NCBI GenBank assembly: GCA_030737835.1
Contig: CM060847.1
Location: 9,934,704 to 9,998,703, forward strand
DNA length: 64,000 bases
Reading direction: 5' to 3'
Source: Acorus gramineus
Lineage: Eukaryota; Streptophyta; Magnoliopsida; Acorales; Acoraceae
This document shows, in pieces, positions 1 to 20,700 of the stretch. Under the pieces are notes generated by a model that was given only the letters and a program-made list of their open reading frames with translations, made no database searches and had not been told where the DNA came from. Numbering within the stretch: position 1 is the stretch's first letter; each line of letters starts with the position of its first letter. Made by a program: the position numbers and the translations under genes.

Positions 1-1164
1 TGATTTTAACACAAGGAGGACATGTATTTTGTAGGTTAACATTTTTGCAAGATACATAATTCTCTTTTTCCCCTTAGTGCAGCTGCTGTACTTTTCGAAG
101 ATGCAAAGCCACCACTGTTTTCATTGTCAATACCTGCTACCTTCCTCTGTTTTGATGTTAATAAACTCCAGATTTTTTCCATTGCTTTATTGTAAAATGC
201 CAAGTGATCATTCATATTTGTTAGAGTAAGTCTTGAACCAGTGACTCAAAATTTGACTCATTTGGTAACCCAAAAGACATGTCATCCCATTTTTTTTTCA
301 GGATTGGTCAGGTCACTAAATTAGTCAATCTTTTGTTTCTAAATCTTCATTATTTTTTGGCTATTAATTTTTTTTTCCTTTGTCAATGACCTGATATAAA
401 AAATTCAGAACCTGCATGCATAAATATCATAACAATAATTATATATCAAAAGTTTGGTGGCAATAGGACACCCAGTGGGCAGAAATGAGAGCTTGGGGAT
501 GAAGATAAAAATTGACATAATTAAGATTTTAATGGCACTTGTCTAATGATTGAATAATACAATATCACTAATACGTACAAAATTGGGACACCTACTTCCA
601 TCTAAAATTCGTCTCCAGTTTATATACACTTATTTGAAAGTTATATGCACTTTAAATATACATAAAAAAAATCCACCAAAGTGTATATGACCTCAAACAA
701 CTGAGTACATGACAATATATGGGCAATTTTGGGGCAAGATGCATCAAATTTCAAAATTATATAAAGTCCAAAATAAATGTGCATAAAAAAGCAATACAAT
801 AAGGTTTCCCATTGGATTCTACAATAACAGTAACACATTAAAATAATGTAATGGTAATAATGTTAAATCAGGTCATCTCTTGACATTTTGTGAAAGCATA
901 AATAACTGATACAAAAGTTTGGTAGCTCAAAAGGAAAAAAAAAATATATATATATCACCACACCAATTAGTCTGTGTTCTGAACTTTGGATCGTCAAAGA
1001 ATGACCTGTTAGCATCTTTAATATCACTCCTGCTGAACACCACAGCACAGATACTGTAAATCGCAAGGCTGCTGTTTGTGAACATGTTGAGGTTGCAGAG
1101 CTCTGCGAATCCGATCTGATCCGCCTATATAAATATTTATAGCTCTCTTGTTATTTCCACTGCA
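1..1164. other. AT-rich flank without a complete gene
   Basis: No open frame here looks like a real protein. Bases 85-180 read like the end of a plus-strand transcript, with an acceptor-like TTAGTGCAG and an AATAAA-like ATAAAC motif near 170, so the tail of a gene lying to the left is possible but unproven. Bases 850-1164 lie just past the stop of the minus-strand MAP kinase and probably hold its 3' UTR. Confidence 0.3.
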
Positions 1165-8591
<7,427 letters not shown>

Positions 8592-10260
8592 ATGAAAGAC
8601 CCAACCAACCAATGGAAGGCCCGAAATTCTATCACTGCATTTCCGCCCTCTCTCTCCTTCCCTACTTTCGCTCCTCGATTGACATGTGCGGTCTCTCTTT
8701 GGCTGATTTAATAGATTGGAAGTGTTTTTTTTTTGAAGAGATGGAGAAAAACAGGGATTTTTTTTTTTTTTTGTTGATTTTGATGAGAGAGAGAGAGAGA
8801 GTTTTGAAAGAATCACTCGCCACATATATTAAATTATTAATGCAAACTCAACACACAAGGCCACATGATGGGTGTCTCATAAAATATTGGATTTTTTTAA
8901 TATTAATATTAGCCCACTCACAATTATGCTAGCCATACGTTGTTAAACCCTGATTGTATAAATCAAATCCAGATTTGATTGGATCCAGTAGGAGAGTGAC
9001 ATATACTCGATAATTGGTTGTGCATTTTGATTTATATGTTGTGTTGTTCGATTCATATGTTGTGAGTTCGATATTGACTAGACTGACCGAAATCAATCCT
9101 GATTGGATTTGAACTCTATATTGTTAGAATTTCATATTATAAAATCATAAATCATATTTATTAATGATATGTTTTATTTTTTTTATAATAAATGGCAAAC
9201 ATTTTTTTAATAAAGAGACGCAAATGTTAATTCTGATGTTGGTTGATTGATGGTATTTTATGTTCAAGATGAAAATTTCGTAAGGTTTTCATGTCGTGAT
9301 TTTTAATTTGTTTTTAGGGTCAATTTGATAATTTTGATTTAGAAATAGAATTCTTTATTTTAAAAAATGTAAGGAATGAGAATTTTTATAAGAAATGAAC
9401 ACATCAATAAATGATCCAAACAAAAATTTTACAAGGAATAAACACGTCAATAGATAATCCAAACAAAATTTCCATGTGTGTTCTAGAAGAATAATATTGA
9501 GAATGAACACCAAATTGATAGTTAATATAATTAATCTTTAATAAATAAATGAATATATCATATAAGAATAACTTAAGCTAAAAGATATAACCCTTTAAAA
9601 GTTAGCTAATATCTATGTACTTTTATTTTTTTTTCCTTTTGAAATCTATATAACTCTCAAAAATTTTCTTGATTAAGCAAATATAATCATAATAACTTTC
9701 AGAAATATAGCATATTTTTTGGTTTGGCATTGTTGGTACAGGTGTACCAAAGTATTCAGAAGATAGTGTTTTTTTTTTTTTTTTTTAGAGTTAAGATACA
9801 AGTTGATCTTTGATCAAATGATATGATCCTATCAACAATACCAATCCATCGCCTTTTGCATTAGTCGAAATCAGTTCAATTAACAAAATTGGACAATTTT
9901 TATGTTATTATTATTTTTTAAATATCTATGAAGAAATCCCATTTATTTTGTTTTTTTAATTGGTAATCAAAGAAATCCCATTTATGAAATCGAAGAGAAT
10001 ACAAATCATAAGCCACTTTTTATGATAGCCCAATAAGAAGCTATGTGGGATTTAAATAGACACTTTTTTGGAATAACTAAATATCTGTTTAGATTTTGCA
10101 CTCAAATGGTTTTATTCAGGGGTAAAAAATTAAACGCGTTGAAGATCACTGCCTCTCTACTCTCTTCAATACAACATTTTCCTTTCGAGTAACATATTAA
10201 TATTGTGCAAGATTCAATTTTATTGTTGAAATGGATATATAATATATTATATGTTAGTGT
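8592..10260. other. Upstream region of the MAP kinase and AT-rich intergenic DNA
   Basis: Bases 8592-8830 hold the probable 5' leader and promoter of the MAP kinase, including a GA-rich microsatellite at 8785-8800. The rest is AT-rich with poly(A/T) runs, and I see no gene in it. Confidence 0.4.
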
Positions 10261-10269
10261 CTTCAACCT

Positions 10270-10885
10270 TAGGTCATCTTCAGCCCTTACTTAAATCTAT
10301 ATTCAAATTTTACTTAAAATTTGAGTAAAAACTTGATTTAATATGATGTCACGTGTCTCCAACCATCATTTTGTGTTTTATTCAATTCATATTTTCTTCT
10401 AGTTATTTTCTATAAACATTTTTAAAGTCTTTTTTATTTTAAAATTTACTACGTAATTTTTATTCCCTTCAAGATATTCAAATTAAAAAATTATAATAAT
10501 TCAATTTTTTGAAAAAAAAAAGTAAAAATAATATTTTTTATTATAGTAAAAATAAGAAGTTTAAAAAAAAGATGAAGATTTAAGAAAGAAAACCCCCCCC
10601 CTTTTTTTTTGAGGGGTTTCAAGAGATAGTGAAAATTTTAGAGGGTGAGAAGGCATTTAATATAATTTAACTAAAAGTGAAGTTGAAAGAAAAAAATGTC
10701 ATATTGGAAGAAAATGTAGAGACAAAAGAGAAAACAAAAAATGTTGAAAATTTTAAAAAATATTTGAGTCTAACTTGATTTGAGTAAAGATTTGAGTGAA
10801 AGATTAATTTGATATGGCTATGAATAAATGGTTGGAGAGGGTTTTAAGTGACTTTTATTCAAATTTAAATCGAAGACGCTCTCAT
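10270..10885. mobile_element. Putative hAT-like MITE with imperfect terminal inverted repeats
   Basis: The left end contains GGTCATCTTCAGCCCTTACT and the right end, read in reverse complement, GAGCGTCTTCGATTTAAAT. Both arms carry a CTCCAACCAT block, at about 10357 and again inverted near 10830. Imperfect, AT-rich inverted arms around a coding-free core suit a non-autonomous DNA transposon. No clear target duplication was found and the ends are approximate. Confidence 0.4.
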
Positions 10886-11058
10886 GAAGAATGGTTGTTA
10901 CTTGGTAGCGGACTTTTTCAAAGCTCTAAATTTTTTTATCTTTGGTTATTAATTTTATTTGCATTAGTATTTTTTGATATACAGTTCCAGTAACATATAT
11001 TGATAAATCATGTCAAGGTGGATCTCACTATATTATATATATATATATATATTAAAAA

Positions 11059-11472
11059 GGGGTAAATTAAGTTTGGGCCCCTAGAGTCTTTGAAACATAC
11101 AATACAGAAACACCTCCTAAAGTTTTAAAACATTCATTTACAGCCCATGCTGTTATATTTTTCATTAAGATGACATTATTATGCTTTCACCTTTTAATTA
11201 ACTGTTGTGTGAGCTAATTCTTATAAAAAATGCATCCATACGTATTTGAAAAGTTGATTATTGTATTAAATATTCTTAAAGTATATCTAAAGTTAATTTA
11301 TTGTCTCTTTTTTTTATATTTATAAAATTAATTAAATGATAAAATAGTAATTTTAAAATACTTTTATTTCATCTTAACAAAAAATCTAACAAGATAACTA
11401 TATGTTTTTGAATTTCATGGAATGTTTTTGCAAGTTTTAAAAACTTTAGAGAGACCAAATGCATTTTACCCC
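11059..11472. mobile_element. MITE-like element with GGGGTAAA termini
   Basis: Left end GGGGTAAATTAAGTTTGGGC; right end, read inverted, GGGGTAAAATGCATTTGGTC. Both are followed by a similar CTAAAGTTTTAAAAC block. About 414 bp, AT-rich, no coding capacity. No convincing target duplication, so the superfamily is left open. Confidence 0.5.
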
Positions 11473-11726
11473 AAATTTTTTTTTCAATACAAATTCGTCT
11501 TTCATATGGTCTATGTTAAAGAAAATCTAAATTTTTTCCATCGTATAAAAAAATTACAATCACGCATGACTGCGTAACACTGTGTGTAACGAAAGAAGGA
11601 TAATCTACACCGAAATAAATATTTGAGTATACCAAGAGTGGGATTGTGTGGAGCAATGGATAAGAGAATAAGGTGACGGAGAAGACACGCATTGAACGGT
11701 TTGGGTTAAGCTGAAGAAGAAGCGCG

Positions 11727-13208
11727 TTGATACACTCAATTTTTTTTTTACAATTTAAAATACAGTATTATATAACTCGTTAAAAATCCGGTGAAATATG
11801 TATCTAGTTAAACGATGTATATATCTCGTTAATTTTTTTTGTACTTACTAAAAATAAATTTATTTAACTCAAAATTAAACGATATACAATTTTTATTTAA
11901 ATATATATTTAGTTAGATGATGTTTACTATTAAAAAAAAAAATACGTGTGGTTTGAGTTTTTCATTGTAAAAATGAAAGAGTTTAACATTTATTGAAGAA
12001 CAGAGACCACGCGTTAGATGTAAAAGTAGTATTGATTTATAGTTTTTTTTTTGGTAGATAAGCCCACATAGAGCTGTTACATAACAGGGACCTAAGACTC
12101 ATAATCAACATAATTATCACATGGGATGGAAAGTGGAAACATGATTTTTTGGGTAGCAACATCGTTGTTTCGTTCGTATCATTAATGTTAATTGTGCTTA
12201 CTTTCTGTACAGGTGGTGTTAATTGTGATAATTCATCAGTCTTTAACGAGTGACTACTTAAATAATAATAAAATTTCACATATTAAGCATATGAAATGTA
12301 ATAAAAATCGATGAGCACATCTCACATCTTCAAGAATCAAATTTAAATGAGATATATGAATGCAAAGACACGTTTTAGGAATTCCATCATGTAGTTTTTT
12401 TTTTTTATAGCTCTCATTTTTTTTTAATATTTTAAAATTTTATATGTTAAATGGGCCGGACCAATTGATTCTTTTTTTTTTTTGGGAAAAATCCATATAA
12501 CCCCCTGTAATCTTCCTGATATCCATATAACCCCCTGTAATATCAATATATCCATATAACCCCCTATAAACAAACCATAAATGCAAATAACCCCCCGTGG
12601 TTAAATTTTTTTTAACAGAATTGTAATATTTCGAACATATTGCGTTATCTAAACCATGATTAACAAATATATATTTTTTTAATCCTCTAAAAGTAGTCAA
12701 TATTTTCAAAAAAAACCCTAAAAGAGTGTAAAATTAAAAATATAAGAGTTTTTATTTAAGTATTGACTATTTTTCGAAGGTTAAAATAATACATATTTGT
12801 TAATCATTGTTTAGATAACGCAATATGTCCAAAATATTCCAATTCTGTTAAAAAAAATTTAACCACGGGGGGTTATTTGCATTTATAGTGTGTTTACAGG
12901 GGATTATATGGATATCATGAAGATTACAGGGGGTTATATGAATTTTTTCCTTTTTTTATTACCAACTAAAATACAGACCAAACATGTTTTTATTTTTTTA
13001 AATATAGTAAATATCATCTAATGAAATATATATTTTGATAAAAAATGTATATCTCTCCATTTCGAATTAAATGAACCCATTTTTAGTAAGTGTAAGAAAA
13101 TATTTAATAAGATGTATACAATGTCTAACGAGTTATATGCTTAACTAGATTTCTAACAAGATATGTAAAACTGTATTTTTTACTAAGAAAAAAACTGAGT
13201 ATAACAAC
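11727..13208. mobile_element. Composite element with about 225-bp inverted arms
   Basis: The left arm (about 11727-11950) starts GTTGATACACTCAATTTTTT. The right arm (about 12985-13208) ends as the inverse, GTTGTTATACTCAGTTTTTT. The arms resemble each other over most of their length, sharing blocks such as TACTAAAAATAAATTTATTT / TACTAAAAATGGGTTCATTT. A third related copy lies alone at 47881-48100. Long inverted arms around a gene-less core suggest a non-autonomous foldback or Mutator-like DNA transposon. No target duplication was found, so chance pairing of two insertions remains possible. Confidence 0.5.
12484..12950. repeat. Near-perfect palindrome (foldback) of about 230-bp arms
   Basis: Left arm starts GGGAAAAATCCATATAACCC; the right arm read inverted starts GGAAAAAATTCATATAACCC. 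The arms match almost throughout: CCCCCTGTAATCTTC, then GCAAATAACCCCCCGTGGTT, then GTTATCTAAAC, then GATTAACAAATAT, meeting near 12715. The arm ends carry two or three short CATATAACCCCCTGTAAT tandem units. It lies centrally within the larger 11727-13208 inverted structure. It resembles a foldback MITE with little spacer. Confidence 0.72.
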
Positions 13209-13449
13209 ACTCTTTTTTTAAATATATAGATAGGCTCTTACCACCATCACTTTCGTTAGTAGAAACACAATTACAAATCTGAATGGAACGTGATCGGGTG
13301 AGAGACATGGTGACCTCTAAAAAAACAAAAAAGAGAGCAGGCGACGGTCGTAAAAGGGATAACAACTATTGACCCTAGCGCCACCCACAAAGCCACTTAT
13401 ACAAAGAAATTATTTTAGCTCCAAAGTCAAATTCTCTCTCTCTCTCTCT

Positions 13450-13680
13450 CTTTTTTTTTTTTTTCTTGAAAATGATATTGGTGGATCTGTCACTTTTTTT
13501 ATTGATAAAAAATAGTACAATTCCTAAACAAGAAAACAACGGAAAAGGAAGAAGAGAGGAAAGATCACATAGATGCCCAGTCGGGAGATCTAACCAGACT
13601 ACCAAATGATCATCCCTCCTCCCCTTAATCAAAAGATGAAGAGGACGTTCTTGCAATAGACACACAAACATGTACTAATG
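13450..13680 (-). mobile_element. LINE-like 3' remnant with poly(A) tail
   Basis: On the minus strand a short frame reads RRDDHLVVWLDLP and stops, then comes an untranslated stretch containing TATCAATAAAAAAAG and a run of A next to a GA microsatellite. A short coding end, AATAAA-type signal and A tail are typical of non-LTR retroposon 3' ends. Family not identified. Confidence 0.4.
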
Positions 13681-14947
13681 TGTTATGAAATTGTGATGAC
13701 ATGTTTGTGTATGCCTTCACATGATAGTAGAAAAAAGTGGTGCGACTTTAGAGGCGGAGAATGACAATCGCGACCGACGCTGATGTGCATGACTTTTGGT
13801 GATTCTAATTTCTAACTTTCACTAAAGACTGTTAAGTGCCGAGGGAGCACCGGAGCAGGTCCATTAGTTCGAGAAATTTTGAATGGTTCCACCAAGACAA
13901 CACGCGGTTTCATAGCCCACTTTATACAAATGCTTTTCTTCTAAAGTTAAATGATATATCCAAACACTATGTAACCCCATTCGCAAATTATACATCTCAT
14001 TTATTGAAATACATACTGTTATATGAAATAAATATATACTCAGATGTAATAATATATTTTTTTTTATTTTGAAAAGTGATTATTTATTTGCTTACTTTTA
14101 ACGTCATACACTATAATAAAATCTCAATCTCATAGACTACAATATATACTACGTTATTACAATGTATAAAGCATTGAAATTGCAAATAAGATTGCAAAAA
14201 AAACTAAGTACATCAAATCAACACTCTTTTCTAAAACCCTGCAACACTGCTAACTCGATTTTAGTAACGTTTGCCTCTTTTTCCCATGAAGACACCTGAA
14301 AAAATGGCCCCAAAGAAAACCACTGGCCAGCTTGATATCTCTATGCTGGATGAAAGATTTTTATTATTATTATCTGGGATGCGCAAGATTTCAAACAAAT
14401 TGGATGTTCTAACAGAGAGAGAGAGAGAGAATGAATAATACCACAAATCCTATTTTTTTTAACAAAATTTGCTCACCTGAGCTTTTCTCTTTAACTAATA
14501 GCAAATGATTCACAAAATAGGGTTTAGTATTCCTGACTTCTGGTTTTTTTTATAATTCAAACCTGAGCCTGACCAAAGTTTTTATAGAAATGCCAGTAGG
14601 TCAGGTTTAACTCGGATCAAGTTAAATCAGATGCATTAAAACACATATTAAGCCCCAAATACAGTTCACACCCATATAAACTCATTTATAAATGTAAGAA
14701 TTTATAAACGGGGTATATATCTCATTAATATGAGTGCAAGTGGCTAACTATCAATTTGCCCACTTGTTGCATTACATTTGCAAAGTTTAAAGCCAAAGTT
14801 GTCAACAATGAATGCTTCCTGTTATCCACAGTATGGGTCGACATTGTCCATGGCTTTCAGGGTAGCTCACTTGAACAACCATAATAATATAAGACACTAT
14901 TAAGCTAATCAGCATAACAGGTTTTATGTTCTTGTCTATAAGACTTA

Positions 14948-15167
14948 GGGTGCGTTTGGTTGCGCGATTGCGATTGCAGGAAACTGCGTTTACAATCGTG
15001 CAACCAAACAGTTTTATTGTAGCAGCTTCCTGCACATAGATTTCAGACAAATAGTGTCCAAAAGCTGCGATTTCAAAAAGCTGAGAAAGTGAGCTTCCTG
15101 TAAAATCAGTTTTACAAACGTAGATTCCTACAAAATCCGTTTTGCAATCGCGCAACCAAACGCACCC
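14948..15167. mobile_element. Tourist-type (PIF/Harbinger) MITE
   Basis: A 220-bp element with terminal inverted repeats GGGTGCGTTTGGTTGCGCGA at the left and its inverse ending GCGCAACCAAACGCACCC at the right. It is bounded by TTA duplications (14945-14947 and 15168-15170). TTA targets and a G-rich GTTTGGTTG-type end are hallmarks of PIF/Harbinger MITEs. It has no coding capacity. Confidence 0.85.
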
Positions 15168-15170
15168 TTA

Positions 15171-17705
15171 GTCAAGATAGGCTGCTGTGGAAGCTCTTTA
15201 GTTCACCTATTGCCTATCAATTTATTTTTCTTTCTTAAGTGGCATGAACGTTCACGTTTTATATTTGCAACAGCACGTTTAACTGATGTTGAACTTTTAA
15301 TATATCTATTTTATATTTCCTGCTTATCCAACCAAAACTGTAACTATATTGCACACACAAGATTTTAAAAAATTATCCAAACAGAGAAAATGAATAATAA
15401 TCAAACACAAAAGCATCTAATTATCATAAATCTAAGTATAACTATTTCACGCCCAAATAATCTTTCTGCGAAGCAAACAGGTGTAAGAAAATCCATGGAT
15501 AACTTGTTAGAGTCAGACTTACTGTTCCATCTGAACTTCTTCAGCCTTACGTGTGAAAGATAAAAAACAGTGTGAACAAAACTGAATTCCATACCACGCC
15601 TTTTTCTGTAGCTGAATCATGTAATCATGTTCCCCACTTTTTTCAATATGCAGATGATTTTTATAAAGCATCATCAGAAGACATTTCACACAATTTGATG
15701 GAGACTTTGAATATGTGATGGGTGAAACAGTTATGATAGGGATCGATACTTTATCATCTTGATAGACAAGAATACATACAAGATGATAGGGGAGTCTTCC
15801 TACATAAAAAGGAGGGTCCATAAAAATAATACTCCATGATTCAGATTAGATCGCAAACCGATCACCATCAGATCCACTGGTCTCAATTTCATTGTACGTG
15901 ATTTTTTGTATTATAATATTGGAATTTCTCACACTACAGATGGTCTGGGTATAACTGTATGAATATTGATGGTAACGACGCCAGTGAAAATGAAGGGAGA
16001 TGCATAGGAGACTTTCTCTAGTCATAGAAGGAGGAGGGGGTGAAAGCAAGAATCACAACCCCACTGAATGAAAACATGTATGTTTGATCCTATCACATTA
16101 AGCATGAATAAAACTAATAAAGGTAAAGTAGTTGACACTGACTTGCGACCAAAAAATATAGGAACCATGGGTAATATTTGTCCTAGAAGAATAACCTGAC
16201 AAGATTGTTGCAAGATATCTCTGCATGCATGCTAGGGTAGTAGCATGTGCCAGGGAACAGTGAGTGTATGCGCAATATGCATTCATGCAACCTTGCCAGA
16301 GAAATATTTGCAGGATTCATGATTTGCTTGACTAGAAAGCGATAAAAAAGAAAATAGAGGGCATCATACATATGTCTACAAAGAAATTGGACATATTTGC
16401 GAAAATGATGAAACAGTTTTGAAAGAATCACTTTTCAGAATGTTAAAAAAGCTGCAGATAGCATACCTATAACTCATGATCTGTTGAGTTGAACCATGGT
16501 TGACTATATCAGAAAATTGTGCTCAAACATCAGCATCCAAGAAGTAATTATCTTTTCTTTTTTCTTCTTACATGTGCTTTGCTTCTTTGCTTTATCCAGG
16601 GGAAAAGTAGGTAACCAAAATAATCCTTTCATTTTCCATTGTTTGGACCTCCATCCTGTCCATCAAATGAAACAATCACACTTCTTTATCATGTTATATA
16701 TGATTTAGTATCCTTTTTAATACTGAACACATCATGCCATTTTTGAAGTATAATCACAATTTTTTTTATCAGGACTTTCTAGGTAAGACAAAATACAGGC
16801 ATGTTCTTCTACCACTCAAAAAATTAATTTTTTCTTCTAACTGGGTAGTGACTCATGTTTGGACATGTTCAGAGACCAGTAAGCACAGGGCAGTCGATAT
16901 ATTTAGAAGGTTGACAACAGCAATGAAGATGAGTAACTGTAAAATAGATGCTATGATTGACAACTTAAAGTGAAATGTACCAATAAAAAAAAAAACTTAA
17001 AAGTGAAATGTTAAGGTGTCCACATCAGCACGCCTTAAAAAAATTGATTTCTCATTTGCATTTTAAGTGACGATTTTTAGCCAAATCAATCCATAAATAA
17101 AACTTAAAAAATTCAAGTTTTCTTTTCCTGTACCTCCCCTCTCTTTCCTCTTAAGAAAAATATTTTTTTTTTGTTTACTGATTCTGAATGGTGTTTCACT
17201 ACCCAGCAATACTATTTTCACTCTCTCTAAGTCTCTATGACTAGTAACCTTCACCACAAGTCTCCTTTTTCATGAAATACGGAACTGTTCACCATCTAAA
17301 TTTAAACATTTGGACCAGAGGGTTTACTAAGCATCTGGCCTGTCCTCTTGCTACATCTAATGTGCAATTGTTGTAATCTCATGTAGAATTAGCACCTCAA
17401 ATATATTTCCTGATACCAGACACCTTGTAAGAGAACCAAGCTTGCCTCCATCAATTCTTCCATGTCTGCAGAAGTACAGATGTATGGACTGATGCACAGA
17501 GTCAACTGAGGCTAGCTGAGCCAAATTTCAATCAAGAGTGTTTAAATTCTATTAATACAGAAGGCTCCTATGATCCTATCCTAATGTCTTGAACAAATTC
17601 TACTATTCTAGGCAAATCTTATATACAACTTCATATGGAGCTATGCAGCTCATTTTAACTTACAAATACTAAGAGAACTGGTGAGTTTTATTATATGTCA
17701 CATAC
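15171..17705. other. No confident gene; possible 3' part of the unknown gene
   Basis: Short minus-strand frames (around 15519-15821 and 15846-16049) have fairly protein-like composition but no clear splice-linked path from the exon that ends at 17706. The next acceptor candidates (near 17474, 17505 and 17515) each give an immediate stop in the required phase. I therefore leave this stretch as probable 3' UTR, intron or intergenic DNA. Confidence 0.3.
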
Positions 17706-20700
17706 CAGGGAGGATGAATATGAATTACATTTCCAACTTCAAGACCAACATCAGCACATAAGCGGGAATTGAATATTATCGTCCTTTTACTCATTTCCCC
17801 TTCATCCACAAATTCTTGGGTACTCTTATCATATTCCGATCCCTGAGAAACAGGATAAACATGTTAAAATGTTAAATGAGTATCACCCAAAATACATTTG
17901 GCAGAAAATATAGCCTAACAGAGAAAACATATATAATTACTCAAGCACCTTGAAAGTTCCTTTACAAACAATATCTATATTCCAATGACAGCAAAACTTC
18001 ACATACGAAAACAATGATCAGCTGGAATTTCAATCCAATACTGGCAGTAATAACTAGTTCGATGCTATACACTTCCAAAATTTAATTTACTAAGCAATTT
18101 GCGTGATGGATATAATTATATAAATAGTAAGCAGGTATCTTTAACTTAATTGTGAATATAAGTTGAAACTAAAATTTACTTTATGCTCACTCCCACATTT
18201 CTAAGTGGTAAGATAAATTACTTTAATTTACTTTATGGATATAAGTTGCAAGATAAATTACAAGTTGGAAACATTTCTAAGTGAAATGCACCTTTGTAAT
18301 TTCAACGAGGATGCAATGACAGACTGTAAGCTTAGCATCCAGGTATCTTGATAATATCTGCACATCAAGGCACTTTGATTGTTCTGGACAAAGAAAAAGA
18401 TATGTAGTGTTACAACTAACAAAATATAGCCTAGTGTAAATATACATGCATGTCCATGTCCATGTGAGAGCTCACATCCTGTGATCGTTGTTTGTCTTTA
18501 TGCATGTGAGTTATAGATGCCATGTACTTGCCCAAGACCAAAATTGGAGACAGACACCAGGTGATGCTCTTACCATTCAGACTTAATCCCGTTTGTAGCT
18601 GCCTCAATAATTCTGTATGCCTATCTTTTTCTCTCTGCGTGACTCGTTGCAACCTCCCATGATACCCTATCCTGCAATTTTTGGACACAGCTTGATAACT
18701 AGGTCCACTATTTTGCTTGTGTTTAGTGGAGTGGGGAAATCATGAACAGAAATATATGTATTGAATTGAACGACAAAATTAAGCTGTGTGCTCACCCCAC
18801 ATGCTTGCTTCTTGGGAAAAGGGCTCCCTCAGAATCTACATTGAAAGCTTCCTGGAATAGATCTGCCATTGTCTGCCCTTTGGTTTTGGGGGTTGCAGAA
18901 AATAATGACTTCTCGTCATTCTCCTGGATAAACATTTTCAAAATTAAAGGGGAAATTTCTTAAATAACACTTCCTGGTCTGGTATTGAAATATTCACAAA
19001 GTTTGATGATAGAATAGTGCAAATATAACAATTTGGTCCAAGTGTTAAGGGGGTACCTCATCCTCACTTCCACTATCCCTTAACTCCAGGGGATCCTCAT
19101 CGTCAACAAAACTATTCATTTGAGGAGGTAATGTTCTTTTCCCAGAAAATTGGAACTTTTTTTCTCCTATATGCTGCCTATTTCCCTCCTGCAAGAAGTC
19201 AGAGTGTGAAACAAATCTCAGTGCGCACGTTAACTTCCAACAAGAAATTGTGTATGATGCAGACCATGAATGAAGCTTGTTTTAGTGAAGCATTGTTTCC
19301 CTGGAGATCATCAAGGAGCTCGATTATTGATTGCTCCACATGTTTTTGTACGATATTTACATACTTAGTCGATGATGAAGGATATCTGGCTAACTTAGTA
19401 TTTCCTTCCTGAAGACCGTCCAAAAGCTCCACGATTGAATGCTCTTTCCCCATGCACTCAAGATCTTCTAGTCCTGCAGGCTCATCTATATCCTCAAATG
19501 ATTTTTTATTTTCACCCTTTGCTAAACAAGCCCATGAATCTTTTTCCCTGTACGACACGGAGGAAATTGTAAATTTGGTTTTGGCCTTGCCTTTATCACC
19601 TGAGACAAAAATGTTGTGAAATGGTTTACAGTGAGAAAAAGGATCTAATGGACCAATTATCATATGAATAGACAATTTAAGATATAGATATAAAACTCTG
19701 ATATTGCTAAATGTTTGCCTAGTGAGATTACTGCAATTCTGATTCCTGCTTCTGTAAGTACATCAAACTTCTGATCCAGAATGCTCTACGGTATCCCTGA
19801 TTTCCATTATTTCTCATGCACCTAAAGTCCAACTATTTACAGAGAACGTGTTGCGTGAAACCTTTCACTCAGAAAATATGCAACTTCCTCATATTTTAAA
19901 TGATGCTTCCTGAAACCTTCCTGATGTAAAACAAGAGGAATAGATTAAAGAGAAGAAATGAAATAGAGGGAAAGAGATAAAGTTGGATAGAAAGATAGGA
20001 GATGATTGTGCTTCCAAAAATTAGAGAGAGCAAAGAGAGAAAGGTTATGGTGGACTGTAATTGGAAGGAAGAGTGACCTAGGTTGAGAATAATAGAGATG
20101 AAAAGAGAGAGGCTAGAGCATAAGTGGTAGGTAACTCAGAAAAAAAAAAACTCAATTTCATTATCTTTTCTCACTTATAATTGATCAATTCAGAACAAAA
20201 CATGGCTTTCAGTCTCCCGGACAAAAACAAATTATGGGAATCTACAAATCTGAGATATTTTTTTTTGGAGAGGGGGAAGGTTAAGAGTCAGCTAAAAATA
20301 TTGAAGATGGTAGAACATATAACAAATTGTAAAGATGGATGCTCAATAGAGAGAAAAAAAAATATAACATCACAAATGAGCTGCAAATTAAGTATATTCT
20401 ACAAAATAGCTTACTCTTATCTATATTTATATTTCTTTCCTTTTGAGCAATTTATATATATTTACATTATATAAGCCACTAAAATTTTGGGTAAGATTAC
20501 ATATGCAAATGAGAGACTCCAAAAGATATCTTCAACCTTTCCGAAATTTCTTGCGCTCAGAATTTCTAGCATATGTTGAGAAACTGGATGCCTTTTCATG
20601 CAGATAGACCAATTCATCAGCTTCTTCAAGAACAGCAGACCAAGTAGATTGTCTGTCTTGGTTCTCACAAGAAACATTGTGAATTCTTCTTTGATTCTTA

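Noticed and set aside
13375-13671. 98-codon minus-strand frame as a host gene
   Set aside because: It is followed by AATAAA-type signal and A tail and looks like the 3' end of a retroposon.
15519-16049. Minus-strand frames as possible last exons of the unknown gene
   Set aside because: Protein-like in composition but no in-phase splice path from the exon ending at 17706 was found.
19199-19264. Alternative donor GAA|GTTAACG for the unknown gene's exon 7 (exon end at 19235)
   Set aside because: It would leave an intron of only about 46 bases, below the usual plant minimum; ATG|GTCTGC at 19265 gives a 76-base intron in the same phase.
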